A stretch of 64,000 bases of DNA from contig DAOTVQ010000005.1 in the NCBI GenBank assembly GCA_034436355.1, positions 1 through 64,000 of the forward strand, written 5' to 3'. This document shows, piece after piece, positions 18,199-26,418 of this stretch; positions within the stretch are counted from its first letter, which is position 1; each line of letters starts with the position of its first letter. Under the pieces are notes generated by a model. That model was not told the DNA's origin, ran no database searches, and was given only the letters and a program-made list of their open reading frames with translations. The stretch is from CP2-2F sp034436355. GTDB lineage: Bacteria; Chloroflexota; Anaerolineae; Aggregatilineales; UBA2796. A program made the translations under genes and the position numbers.

Positions 18199-18579
18199 AT
18201 GAGCATATCCTACGATCAGGTCCGCCTGCTGACCATTCAGCAGGTGGCGGAAGCAACTGGTCTAAGCGTCCATACCCTACGCTATTATGAGCGCATTGGG
18301 CTGATCCATCCCATTCATCGCGCTCAGAACACGCACCGCCGCTACTCGAATGAGGATGTTGGTTGGATTGATTTTCTGAACAAGCTGCGCGCAACTGGAA
18401 TGTCCATCCAGCAGATGCAGCGCTATGCTGAATTACAGCGGCAAGGCGATGAAACGCTGCCAGAGCGCGTCGAGATGCTGCGTAGGCTTCAACAAGAGGC
18501 GGAACAGCGCATCTGCGACTTGCAGGATCACCTTAGCGTGATTCGCTACAAGATCGAGATTTATTCAAGCAAAGGGTGA
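18199..18579 (+). CDS. MerR-family transcriptional regulator
   Basis: 126 residues. ATG 18199 has AGGTGAA 6 bases upstream and lies 11 bases after the phosphatase stop, so it is probably the last gene of the partner-switching operon. The N-terminal winged helix is typical: Thr-Ile-Gln-Gln-Val-Ala-Glu-Ala-Thr-Gly-Leu-Ser, Thr-Leu-Arg-Tyr-Tyr-Glu-Arg-Ile-Gly-Leu, and Arg-Arg-Tyr. A dimerisation helix follows (about 80-115). No Cys cluster for metal sensing is present, which suggests an organic or redox-independent effector. A DNA-binding regulator taking the place normally held by a sigma factor gene is unusual. Confidence 0.88.
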   Translation: MSISYDQVRLLTIQQVAEATGLSVHTLRYYERIGLIHPIHRAQNTHRRYSNEDVGWIDFLNKLRATGMSIQQMQRYAELQRQGDETLPERVEMLRRLQQEAEQRICDLQDHLSVIRYKIEIYSSKG

Positions 18580-18754
18580 GTGTTAGCAGGTTAGATTTCT
18601 ATCCCGCCCTTATTCTCTGAAATAGTTTTCTTAAACCTTAAAAATGCATCATTCAAACGGACAGGTTGTGTTATACTATCTAGGCATGAATAGCGCAGAG
18701 GATCGGCACGCGACGCTCGCGCTTGACTTAACGGCAAATCACAAGGAGCATGGC

Positions 18755-19513
18755 ATGGCTAAAATCATCTCGATCCACTCGTTTCGCGGTGGCACGGGCA
18801 AATCGAACACAACAGCCAATCTTGCAGCGCTAATTACGGCTGAGGGCAAGCGCGTTGGCGTCATTGATACCGATATTCAGTCGCCGGGCATCCATGTGCT
18901 GCTTGGCTTGGAAGAAGATCAGATGCAGATGACCCTCAACGACTATTTATGGGGACGCTGTGAGATTAAAGACGCTGCTTACGATGTAACGGCTAATTTG
19001 GGTGTGCCAACCACTGGCAAGTTGTACCTGGTGCCTTCCAGCATCAAAGTGAGCGATATTGCACGCATTCTGCGCGAGCATTATGACGTTGGCTTGCTCA
19101 ACGATGGCTTCCAACGCTTTGCAGAAGACCTTCAGCTTGATGTGCTGATGGTGGATACACACCCCGGCTTGAATGAAGAGACGTTGATGTCTATTGCAAT
19201 TTCCGATGCGCTGGTGATCATCATGCGCCCCGATCAACAGGATTTTCAAGGCACCAGCGTGACGGTGGAAGTGGCGCGCAAGCTGGATGTGCCGCATATG
19301 ATGCTGGTTGTGAACAAGACGCCCACCAGCTTTAACATGGAGAGTGTCAAGCGCAAAGTCGAGCAGATTTACTCGGCAGAGGTTGGCGCCGTGCTGCCGC
19401 ACAGCGATGAGATGATGGCGCTTGCCAGCGAAGGCGTTTTTGTGACGAAATATCCCGATCACGCCATTGCCGCGCAATTGCGGCGTGTGGCGCTCGCGCT
19501 AATCGCTGAATAA
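18755..19513 (+). CDS. ParA/MinD-family ATPase
   Basis: 252 residues. ATG 18755 has AAGGAG 6 bases upstream; in-frame start 18644 would overlap a likely -10 (TATACT, 18672-18677). The deviant Walker A near residues 10-18 reads Arg-Gly-Gly-Thr-Gly-Lys-Ser-Asn, and is followed by Val-Ile-Asp-Thr-Asp-Ile-Gln-Ser-Pro-Gly. Walker B-like Met-Val-Asp-Thr-His-Pro-Gly and Val-Val-Asn-Lys are also present. These match MinD/ParA/CpaE-type P-loop ATPases that position cell components. No ParB or FlhF partner is adjacent. Because Tad-like genes occur in the same window a CpaE-like role is possible, but this is only inference from distance. Confidence 0.85.
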   Translation: MAKIISIHSFRGGTGKSNTTANLAALITAEGKRVGVIDTDIQSPGIHVLLGLEEDQMQMTLNDYLWGRCEIKDAAYDVTANLGVPTTGKLYLVPSSIKVSDIARILREHYDVGLLNDGFQRFAEDLQLDVLMVDTHPGLNEETLMSIAISDALVIIMRPDQQDFQGTSVTVEVARKLDVPHMMLVVNKTPTSFNMESVKRKVEQIYSAEVGAVLPHSDEMMALASEGVFVTKYPDHAIAAQLRRVALALIAE

Positions 19514-19617
19514 ATGCGCTTGCGGCAGGCTTGGTCAACAAAAATGCCGCACGCTGCATCCCTGAGGTTATAATTGGGTTGGTATGGGCTTAGGGTCTAT
19601 GAAGCAGGGAAAGACGC

Positions 19618-20670
19618 ATGAACCTGATCGGGCAGCGCTTGGGGCAGTATGAGGTTCTTGCCCGCTTTGGCGAAGGCGGCATGGCAACCGTCTTTCGGGC
19701 AAAACAAGATAAAGTTGGGCGCGAGGTCGCCATCAAGGTGATGGCGCCCGCCCTCGCACGGCGGGAAGTCTTTGCGCAACGCTTTGAGCGTGAGGCAAAA
19801 CTGATTGCGCAACTTAGCCATCCACACATCGTCAAGCTGTTTGACTATGGCACACTGCGCGGCTTCCATATGCGCCTCATTGACCCAACCTTTGATCCCA
19901 AAACCGATATTTTTTATTTTGTGATGGAACTCATGCTGGGTGGCAGCCTTGCCAGCCGCCTTCAAAAAGCATGCATTACACCGCAAGAGACCAGCCGTGT
20001 GCTGCACCAGATCGCACCCGCCCTTGACTATGCCCACGAGCAAGGCATCATCCACCGCGATTTGAAGCCTGCCAATGTGCTGTTTGATGATCATCACAAT
20101 GCGTTCCTCACGGATTTTGGCATTGCCAAACTGATGGAAGAAGATTCCGACCAGAATGCCCTCACCCAAGAAGGCACTACTCTTGGCACGCCCTCGTATA
20201 TGTCGCCAGAGCTGTGGCAAGGGGAAAATATTGGCAGCTGGACGGATATTTATGCGCTTGGCATTATGGTTTTCGAGATGCTGACTGGCAAACTGCCCTT
20301 CGTGGCTGGCACGCCTTTCCGCGTGATGCATATGCACCTCTTTGACCCACCACCCACCCTGCAAAAATATGATGTGGCATTGCCCGCCAGCCTAGAGCCT
20401 GTGTTACAGCGCGTTTTGGCGAAAAAACCTGAAGATCGTTACCCGACAGCGGTCGCCTTTGCGGAAGCCTTCGACGCAGCCTTGCAAGCTGCCCCTGTTC
20501 AAGTGACTGCCTCACCCACACCTGACTCTCACAGCAACCCAACGGCAGCCCAAAAAGAGACATCGCCCCAGTCAACTGCCTCTGCAACGCGTTGGCTTTT
20601 GATTGGTTTAGCGGTGGCGCTGGCACTCAGCCTTGTGGTGGTTGTGGTGCTGCTCAGCAGTAGATCGTGA
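19618..20670 (+). CDS. Transmembrane Ser/Thr protein kinase (PknB type)
   Basis: 350 residues. A GGGAAAG ribosome site precedes ATG 19618, and TATAAT lies at 19569-19574. Kinase domain about 14-285: glycine loop Gly-Glu-Gly-Gly-Met-Ala, Val-Ala-Ile-Lys (about 39), His-Arg-Asp-Leu-Lys-Pro-Ala-Asn (about 147), Asp-Phe-Gly (about 166), and Gly-Thr-Pro-Ser-Tyr-Met-Ser-Pro-Glu. All catalytic residues are present. A short insertion of about 18 residues (around 84-102) sits between strands 4 and 5. A Ser/Thr/Pro linker and one membrane helix (about 326-347) follow, with only a few residues outside, so there is no PASTA or other sensor. It should phosphorylate cytoplasmic targets; the winged-helix-like gene at 20716 is the nearest candidate. 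Confidence 0.9.
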   Translation: MNLIGQRLGQYEVLARFGEGGMATVFRAKQDKVGREVAIKVMAPALARREVFAQRFEREAKLIAQLSHPHIVKLFDYGTLRGFHMRLIDPTFDPKTDIFYFVMELMLGGSLASRLQKACITPQETSRVLHQIAPALDYAHEQGIIHRDLKPANVLFDDHHNAFLTDFGIAKLMEEDSDQNALTQEGTTLGTPSYMSPELWQGENIGSWTDIYALGIMVFEMLTGKLPFVAGTPFRVMHMHLFDPPPTLQKYDVALPASLEPVLQRVLAKKPEDRYPTAVAFAEAFDAALQAAPVQVTASPTPDSHSNPTAAQKETSPQSTASATRWLLIGLAVALALSLVVVVVLLSSRS

Positions 20671-20673
20671 GCG

Positions 20674-20695
20674 CGCTTTGCGCCGGCGTAAAGCG
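20674..20695. promoter_or_regulatory. 22-bp imperfect palindrome upstream of the winged-helix-like gene
   Basis: CGCTTTGCGCC followed directly by GGCGTAAAGCG: the two 11-base halves are inverted copies with one mismatch. It lies 20 bases before ATG 20716 and just after the kinase stop. It could be an operator or a tight hairpin. Confidence 0.35.
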
Positions 20696-20715
20696 TAACT
20701 TTCGAGGGAACTTTT

Positions 20716-21318
20716 ATGCGTAATACGTCAAATTGGTTGCGGTCAGTGATTGGGAAACTATTTGGAGCGCGTCGGATGGCGGAACCAACACCAACAGATA
20801 TGCTTGACTTGCCGCCTGCTCAGCTTAAGATTATGCGCTTGATGCTGCGTCAGCGCGAGATAACCTACACGGATTTGGTCTCGGAGCTGGAACGACAACC
20901 AAACGCCGAACGCCTGAGCCGCCTTGAGCTAGATGTAAACCTACGTGAATTGGTGGAGATCGGCTGGCTGCTCCGCGAAGAATCGCCTGAGCGTGTGGTA
21001 TTTCGGATTGGGCAGATCACCAGCGCTGCCATGCCAAAGCCTGACCATCCCACAGAAGCCAGCAGCGCAGCCCAACCGATTGGTAAACCCTCCGTGCGGC
21101 ATGATGGCGGGCGCGAGCGCCTGAGTAACTTTTGGGATGTGGTGGATGAAGTTGCCGCCGAGCAACCCAGCCGCCCGAAGGTCGGTATTCGCACAGGCTT
21201 GGCGGAAGAACTTTCCGCTGGCGCAGAAGCACCCGCCGAACAAACTCGCCCCGCACGCCCGAAGGTCGTGGGCAAACTCTTCGAGGAACTCTCTGCCAAG
21301 CCTGAAGATTCGGACTAG
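20716..21318 (+). CDS. Uncharacterised protein with winged-helix-like N-terminal part
   Basis: 200 residues; a GAGGGAA site precedes ATG 20716. Residues about 32-100 have the helix-turn-helix pattern of a small winged-helix domain (Leu-Pro-Pro-Ala-Gln-Leu-Lys-Ile-Met-Arg-Leu-Met-Leu, then Ile-Thr-Tyr-Thr-Asp-Leu, then Leu-Arg-Glu-Leu-Val-Glu-Ile-Gly-Trp-Leu). The C-terminal half is Pro/Ala/Glu-rich and probably disordered, with two similar motifs of Arg-Pro-Lys-Val followed by Glu-Glu-Leu-Ser at about 153-170 and 181-193. It follows the kinase gene by 45 bases and could be its substrate or a regulator. No named family recognised. Confidence 0.65.
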   Translation: MRNTSNWLRSVIGKLFGARRMAEPTPTDMLDLPPAQLKIMRLMLRQREITYTDLVSELERQPNAERLSRLELDVNLRELVEIGWLLREESPERVVFRIGQITSAAMPKPDHPTEASSAAQPIGKPSVRHDGGRERLSNFWDVVDEVAAEQPSRPKVGIRTGLAEELSAGAEAPAEQTRPARPKVVGKLFEELSAKPEDSD

Positions 21319-21327
21319 GCAGCTAAA

Positions 21328-21363
21328 AAGACAGGGATGGGCAGCTTTACCCGCCCCTGTCTT
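21328..21363 (-). terminator. Terminator of the YceI-like gene (possibly bidirectional)
   Basis: AAGACAGGG (21328-21336) pairs with CCCTGTCTT (21355-21363). On the minus strand the stem is followed by a run of T (the AAAAA at 21325-21329 of the plus strand), so it is a good intrinsic terminator for the gene ending at 21379. It also sits just past the plus-strand stop at 21318. Confidence 0.65.
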
Positions 21364-21378
21364 GTACAGCCTAATGCT

Positions 21379-22326
21379 TTACTGAGCGCGTGCCACCAAA
21401 TTCAGCACAATCCGCACATCGTCGTTTACCCGCACAAAGCCCAAATTCGGCGGATTCAGGTCAAGGTCGGTTAGCTTCAGGTCGGTGTAAGCAGTCACCA
21501 CCAGCACGCCATCCCTGTACATGCCCATTGCCGTGAAGGTCGTCTCGCGCACGGTCTCGCGCACTTGCAGGTTGCCCTTGATCTGGAAAGTGAGCATCTC
21601 GCCTTCACGGTAAGCACGTTCGGGCAAGCCGATCAGCTCTGCCTCGGTCAGCTTGGCAATTGGGAATCGGTTGAAGTTAAAGCCCCGTTCGCTGATCATC
21701 CAGTTATCACGGTTGCGCTGATCCGAGCGAATCTGCGCCAAATTGACATTGATTTCCTCCCCAAGTTGGCTGTTGGCAAGGTTGCCAAGGTCAATTGCCA
21801 CTTCACCGGCGATCTCTTTAGTCACACCGACCGCCAGCACAAAGCTGCCGTTCAAAATCTCGCCGACTTGGTAGCAGGCTTCCGATTCCGCGCCGACAAT
21901 GCTCAAGAAGACGAAGTTCGGCTCACCTACGGTTGGGGTTGGCTCGGGCGTGGCGGTTGGCATGGGTGTGGCAGACGGTGCATTTGGCGGTGTGGCAGTT
22001 ACGCCACGTGCGACCGTGCAAGAGACGTACAGTTCTTGCGCCAACAAGTTACGCATATCTGGCGCGCTGTAGGCAGCTGCCCGCACGCCGTTCTGGTAGA
22101 ATGCGCTGTTGGTGGCGGTTGGCGGTGTGGTGGTCAGGGCGCGTTCCGCCTGCTGTGTGCGAAGGGCATCAAGGTTATTGCTGCGCGCTGTAGGCACGCC
22201 GGTTGTGGAAGGCGTGGTAAAAAGTGCGGGCAAGATGAAATTCACGGCAACATAGATGCCGACAATTAGCACCGGGATACCGATCAGGGCAGCCATGCCA
22301 AGCATGAGCGCTCTGGAGCGTTTCAT
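21379..22326 (-). CDS. Membrane-anchored YceI-like protein
   Basis: 315 residues. ATG 22326 is chosen because GGAGG sits 8 bases upstream, inside the longer frame from 22341. One N-terminal membrane helix (about 10-32) is followed by a Thr/Pro-rich linker that includes a TPMPTATPEPTPT-like run (about 115-130). The C-terminal domain, about 135-315, has the YceI pattern: Gly-Glu-Val-Ala-Ile-Asp-Leu, Arg-Asp-Asn-Trp-Met (the usual Arg-Asp), Phe-Pro-Ile-Ala, and a Gly-Asn-Leu strand followed by a Thr/Arg-rich strand. YceI proteins are lipocalin-like barrels that bind polyisoprenoids or other amphiphiles. Tethering to the membrane is unusual since most are secreted. Ligand unknown. Confidence 0.72.
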   Translation of the reverse strand: MKRSRALMLGMAALIGIPVLIVGIYVAVNFILPALFTTPSTTGVPTARSNNLDALRTQQAERALTTTPPTATNSAFYQNGVRAAAYSAPDMRNLLAQELYVSCTVARGVTATPPNAPSATPMPTATPEPTPTVGEPNFVFLSIVGAESEACYQVGEILNGSFVLAVGVTKEIAGEVAIDLGNLANSQLGEEINVNLAQIRSDQRNRDNWMISERGFNFNRFPIAKLTEAELIGLPERAYREGEMLTFQIKGNLQVRETVRETTFTAMGMYRDGVLVVTAYTDLKLTDLDLNPPNLGFVRVNDDVRIVLNLVARAQ

Positions 22327-22461
22327 CGTGTTTTCCTCCATAAAGGTCGATTTGTAAATTGGGACACGCTATATTCTAAAAGCGAAAAGATTAAATGCCC
22401 TCCCAAACTGGATGAGAGATCGCTGAGAGCGCCTATTCGGGATTGGCGCTGCTATTTACCC

Positions 22462-22490
22462 TTGCCCTTCGCCCGATCTCTCACTACAAT
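22462..22490 (+). promoter_or_regulatory. Promoter of rpmB
   Basis: TTGCCC (22462-22467), 17-base spacer, TACAAT (22485-22490), giving a leader of about 30 bases before ATG 22527. Confidence 0.55.
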
Positions 22491-22526
22491 AGCAGCACAT
22501 TAGCACTAGGGAGACCTTAAACGATC

Positions 22527-22730
22527 ATGCCAAAGCGTAAGATTAATCACGAGACGCGCCGCAAGTTTGCCAAGCGCACGCGGGTTGGCAACAATGTCAG
22601 CTTCTCGCAGATCAAGACCAAGCGCCTGTTCCGCACCAATTTGCAGTGGGCAACCCTTGAAATTGATGGCAAGCCGGCGCGCGTCCGCCTGACTGCTCGC
22701 CAGATCAAGGCACTCTGCAAGACCAAGTAA
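22527..22730 (+). CDS. rpmB: Large ribosomal subunit protein bL28
   Basis: 67 residues, normal length. The core Gly-Asn-Asn-Val-Ser-Phe-Ser followed by Lys-Thr-Lys-Arg and Asn-Leu-Gln is diagnostic for bL28. The N-terminus lacks the zinc-binding Cys pairs found in many homologues, and the only Cys is near the end, so this is a Cys-minus form. The ribosome site AGGGAGA is 12 bases upstream. It is transcribed alone, without L33 or L31 neighbours. The glycosyltransferase gene begins about 90 bases later and might be read through. Confidence 0.93.
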   Translation: MPKRKINHETRRKFAKRTRVGNNVSFSQIKTKRLFRTNLQWATLEIDGKPARVRLTARQIKALCKTK

Positions 22731-22816
22731 ACCCGACGTGATCCATTTCACGTCCCATGCCTAACAGGCGGAACGCGCTCGACTTCCGCCTTTGCGCTTT
22801 CTACAAGGCGTTCCCG

Positions 22817-23989
22817 ATGCCACACAGCCTAAGACCGCCCTTCAAAGTGATGCACATCATCTCGCGCCTGAATATCGGCGGCATTTCGCCGTATGTGATC
22901 CCGATCACGGCGCTGCTGCGTCAGGCAGGCTACCAGAGCGCCTTAGCGGCTGGCAGCGTTGGCAAGCGCGAAGGCGATATGGGCTACCTTGCCGAGCAAG
23001 TCGGCGTGCAGCCGCTGCACATACCGAGTTTAGGGCGCGAAATCTCGCCGCTGCGCGATCTTGCTACTGTGCGCGATCTCTACCGCTTGCTGCGCCGCGA
23101 AAAGCCGCATATTGTGCATACACACACAGCGAAGGCGGGCTTTGCGGGCAGGTTGGCGGCAAAGTTGGCAGGCGTGCCGCTTATCTTCCACACCTATCAT
23201 GGGCATGTCTTTCACGGCTATTTTGGCGCGGCGAAAACGCGCTTCTACCTCGCCCTAGAGCAGTTGTGCGGCGCGCTCTCCACACGCATTATCACCGTTA
23301 GTCCGAATCTACAGCGTGAGATCGGGATGGTTTATCGCGTTGCGCCGCCGCACAAAGTGGCGATGGTCGTGCCGGGCTATGACCTTTCAGGCTTGCGTGA
23401 TTTGGTGCGTCCATCGGGCGATTTTCGGGCGCGCTTTGGCATTCCCGAAGCGGCGCCACTGATCGGTATCGTTGGGCGGCTGGTGCCGATCAAGCATCAC
23501 GCGCTCTTTCTAGAGAGCATGGCGCAGGTAGCGCACGCTTTGCCGGCGGCACGCTTTGCAATCATTGGCGATGGTGAGCTGCGCGATGCATTGGAGGCAC
23601 AGGCGGAAGCGCTCGGCATCGCGCAGTCGGTCATCTTCACGGGCTGGCAAAACGATTTGCCCGCCATTTATAGCGCGCTGGATTGCCTTGTGCTGTGTTC
23701 CAAAAACGAAGGGCTGCCTAGTGCCGTGATCGAGGCGTTGGTGACGGGCGTGCCTGTGGTGGCGACGGCGGTCGGTGGCGTGCCGGATATGCTGGCGGAT
23801 GGACGTGGCGCGTTGGTGCCGCCTAACGATGCTGACGCACTGGCAGCGGCTGCACTGCACATCTTGCGCGATCTGCCTACGGCGCGCAACCATGCCGAGT
23901 TGCTGCGGAGGGCAGCCTTTGATCTCTACCATATTGTGCCAAGCGCCGAGCGCCTGATCGCCTTCTATGCCGAGTTTTTGGGCGCATGA
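22817..23989 (+). CDS. Family 4 glycosyltransferase (GT-B)
   Basis: 390 residues from ATG 22817; an in-frame ATG at 22757 would add 20 atypical residues. Neither start has a strong ribosome site. The N-terminal GT4 acceptor domain has Ile-Ser-Arg-Leu-Asn-Ile-Gly-Gly-Ile-Ser and His-Thr-His-Thr-Ala-Lys-Ala-Gly, followed by Thr-Tyr-His-Gly-His-Val-Phe. The C-terminal donor domain has Gly-Arg-Leu-Val-Pro-Ile-Lys and Lys-Asn-Glu-Gly-Leu-Pro-Ser-Ala-Val-Ile-Glu-Ala, the family's nucleotide-sugar EX7E motif. It acts in the cytoplasm on a glycolipid or exopolysaccharide. Its stop overlaps the start of the next gene (ATGA at 23986), so the two are translationally coupled. Confidence 0.88.
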   Translation: MPHSLRPPFKVMHIISRLNIGGISPYVIPITALLRQAGYQSALAAGSVGKREGDMGYLAEQVGVQPLHIPSLGREISPLRDLATVRDLYRLLRREKPHIVHTHTAKAGFAGRLAAKLAGVPLIFHTYHGHVFHGYFGAAKTRFYLALEQLCGALSTRIITVSPNLQREIGMVYRVAPPHKVAMVVPGYDLSGLRDLVRPSGDFRARFGIPEAAPLIGIVGRLVPIKHHALFLESMAQVAHALPAARFAIIGDGELRDALEAQAEALGIAQSVIFTGWQNDLPAIYSALDCLVLCSKNEGLPSAVIEALVTGVPVVATAVGGVPDMLADGRGALVPPNDADALAAAALHILRDLPTARNHAELLRRAAFDLYHIVPSAERLIAFYAEFLGA

Positions 23990-26292
23990 ACAAACATACA
24001 AGCGGCGCGCTGAGCATTTTCACGCTGTTGGCGGCGATCTATTTTGCCGTTTTCACAGGGCATCCGATCAGTGGCGATGAGCGCCTGCTCTTTGACGCAG
24101 CACGCAGCTTTGCCACCGATGGCAGCTTTGCCTTGGTCTACAGCTCTGATCAGCGCCCTTTCTTGGGCATTGCCGCCGATCAAATCATGCCAATCGCCGA
24201 CGTTGAACCGCTTCAAGCGATCTTAAGCGCGCCGTTGGTTGTCGCGGCGCGCCTGCTGCCAAACATTGGGCTGGCGCACACAGTTTGGTTGTTCAACACA
24301 CTGGTGACAGCGCTCACAGGGGCGCTGCTGTATGCCTATGGCAGGCAGCTAGGCTATGGCGTGCGTCCAGCAGCGGCGGTGGCGCTGATTTTTGGCATTG
24401 GTACGGTTGCCTTTCCCTATGCTCAAATGTATTTCCGCGAGCCGCTGCTTGGTTTGTGCGGCTTGGCGGCTGCCTACCTCACGGAGCGTTGGCGGGCGAA
24501 TCCGCGCCGCGTTGGGTGGCTCATCGCTGCTTTTGGCGCGGTGGTGGCGGCTGTTTTCACCAAGCAGGCGGGCAGCTTATTTATCCTTGCGCCGTTGTGG
24601 GCTGTTGTGGGCGTCTCGCGGCATCAGCGGCGGCTGTGGTTGCCGCTGCTGATGGTCGGTGCGCTGCTTGCCGTGATCGTCTTGCTGCGTTGGGAGTCTA
24701 CGCTTGGGCGCTTGCTCAGCCCTGAGCGCCTAGCGCGTGCCGCCGAAAGCCTGCCCGAAGCACTGCCTGCCTATTTGATCAGTCCCGGCTTTAGCGTGTG
24801 GGTCTTTTCGCCAATTTTGGTGGTGAGCCTGTTTGGCGCGCTGCACCTGCTGCGTAAACGGCAGTGGCACTCGGCGGCACTGCCCGCCTTGATCTTGATC
24901 GGCTTTGCGGTAGGGCATCCGCTGCTGCACAGTGACTATTGGTACGGCGGCTTGGCGTGGGGAACGCGCTTTCTAGTGCCAGTCACTCCGCTGCTGTGCT
25001 TGTGGTTGCTGCCTATTGCCGATGCCTTCTTTAAGCAAGGTGGACTGCCGCGCCTTGCCAAATTTGCGCTGGGCAGCCTGCTGTTGCTGAGCATTGCCGT
25101 TCAGGTGGTGGCGATCAGCTTGCCCGCGACGCGCTATGGTGTGGCATTGGCAGAGGCAAGCCAGCGCGAAGGGCGCGAGATTGTGGCATGGCGCGAAGGC
25201 GTCTGGGATGTGCGTTACCAGCCGATTTGGGTGCTGCTGCGCCAGATCGGCAACGTGCCATCGGCAGTGGCGTGGGATGTGGTGCATGTCGGCGGTGTGG
25301 TGCTGCCACTGTGCGCGCTGAGTGCCGCTGCTGCCCTGATCAGCATGCGGCGGCGGCGTGCCGCTTGGCGGGGTGTGCTGCTGTTGCTGATCACATTTTA
25401 TGTCGGCTTGCGCGCTGTGTACGCTGATCCGCGCTATGGCGGCGATAATCCCGATCTGTGGTCAGCGCTGACTGTGCTGGAAGGCACGCTGCACGAAGGC
25501 GACGTGCTGCTCGTGAACTCGGATGCCTACCGCCCATTCGTCACAAATTACTACAAAGGCGCGCAGCCCGCCTATGTCATCCCAACGCCGGAGGGCGAGA
25601 GCGTTGATCCTGTTAATCCGCCCTATGTGGTCAGCACCAACCCTGAAGAACGCGCTAACCCTTACTTTCAGCAGATGTTTGCGCGCATCGCGCAGCGCAG
25701 CAGTCGCTGGCTATTCCTGACCGAATATAATCCCTACACGCCCAACCGCTACCGTGTGACCGAAGAATTTTTGGCGCGGCACTATTTTCCCGCCGAAGAA
25801 CTGCTCAGCACACCAAGCGCCCGCCTGCTCAGCTATGCGCCGATCAGTGCGCCGCCAATGCGCCTGCCGCCTTTTCCGCGTTACGCTGCCGCCGCTAATT
25901 TTGGCATGGCAACCCTGATCGGCTTTGATCTGCCGCTCGGCACGCGCTACCATGCGGGCGATTTTTTGCCGATCTCGCTGCTGTGGCGTGCCGAAGGTTT
26001 CCCACCTGATCTTGAGCCGTTAGACTACAGCATAAACCTTTCGCTGATCAACGCGGATGGTGTGGCTGCCGCGCAGCGTGTGGCACAGCCGCGTGCAACC
26101 TTTGGCGGTTTCACTGTGTGGGAAGCAGGTGCCTTCTACCGTGATCATCACGCGCTGCCCTTGCCTACTAATTTGCCGCGTGGGCGCTATCAAGTCTGGC
26201 TGCTGATCACCGACTGGCGCGATAGCAGTGCGCTGCCGCTGCGCGATGGATCAGGGCAGCACTGCACCTTAATCGAGATTGAGATCGAATAG
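23986..26292 (+). CDS. GT-C fold membrane glycosyltransferase-like protein
   Basis: 768 residues. About 11-12 membrane helices fill residues 8-470. The first outer loop has Gly-Asp-Glu-Arg, which matches the acidic motif of GT-C enzymes (ArnT/PMT/GT39-83 type) that take sugars from polyprenyl-phosphate carriers. After the helices, an extracytoplasmic alpha/beta part (470-600) and a beta-sandwich-like end (about 620-768) follow, longer than ArnT or PMT. It overlaps the GT4 gene by 4 bases, so the pair may build and export one glycan. The acceptor is unknown. The GT2 enzyme at 6534 could supply the lipid-linked donor, but nothing in the sequence proves this. Confidence 0.75.
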   Translation: MNKHTSGALSIFTLLAAIYFAVFTGHPISGDERLLFDAARSFATDGSFALVYSSDQRPFLGIAADQIMPIADVEPLQAILSAPLVVAARLLPNIGLAHTVWLFNTLVTALTGALLYAYGRQLGYGVRPAAAVALIFGIGTVAFPYAQMYFREPLLGLCGLAAAYLTERWRANPRRVGWLIAAFGAVVAAVFTKQAGSLFILAPLWAVVGVSRHQRRLWLPLLMVGALLAVIVLLRWESTLGRLLSPERLARAAESLPEALPAYLISPGFSVWVFSPILVVSLFGALHLLRKRQWHSAALPALILIGFAVGHPLLHSDYWYGGLAWGTRFLVPVTPLLCLWLLPIADAFFKQGGLPRLAKFALGSLLLLSIAVQVVAISLPATRYGVALAEASQREGREIVAWREGVWDVRYQPIWVLLRQIGNVPSAVAWDVVHVGGVVLPLCALSAAAALISMRRRRAAWRGVLLLLITFYVGLRAVYADPRYGGDNPDLWSALTVLEGTLHEGDVLLVNSDAYRPFVTNYYKGAQPAYVIPTPEGESVDPVNPPYVVSTNPEERANPYFQQMFARIAQRSSRWLFLTEYNPYTPNRYRVTEEFLARHYFPAEELLSTPSARLLSYAPISAPPMRLPPFPRYAAAANFGMATLIGFDLPLGTRYHAGDFLPISLLWRAEGFPPDLEPLDYSINLSLINADGVAAAQRVAQPRATFGGFTVWEAGAFYRDHHALPLPTNLPRGRYQVWLLITDWRDSSALPLRDGSGQHCTLIEIEIE

Positions 26293-26308
26293 CCTAAATT
26301 GGGCAGCC

Positions 26309-26339
26309 TTTGACGTTTTTGTCAAAATCTCGCTATTCA
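26309..26339 (+). promoter_or_regulatory. Promoter with hairpin/dyad for the 188-residue gene
   Basis: TTGACG (26310-26315), 18-base spacer, TATTCA (26334-26339). The -35 is part of a perfect dyad TTTGAC-GTTTTT-GTCAAA (26309-26326), which could be an operator or the end hairpin of the preceding gene. Confidence 0.45.
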
Positions 26340-26418
26340 TTTTACATTTTCTTAAAGATTCCTTCACTTAGGCACGTTACAATCTCGCATTATTTTTTCG
26401 TGTTAGGAGTCTGTTTGC

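Noticed and set aside
18602..18700. Upstream start at 18644 for the ParA/MinD-like gene
   Set aside because: It would add 37 residues with no family match and overlap the TATACT box; ATG 18755 has a strong ribosome site and begins the P-loop protein at the normal point.
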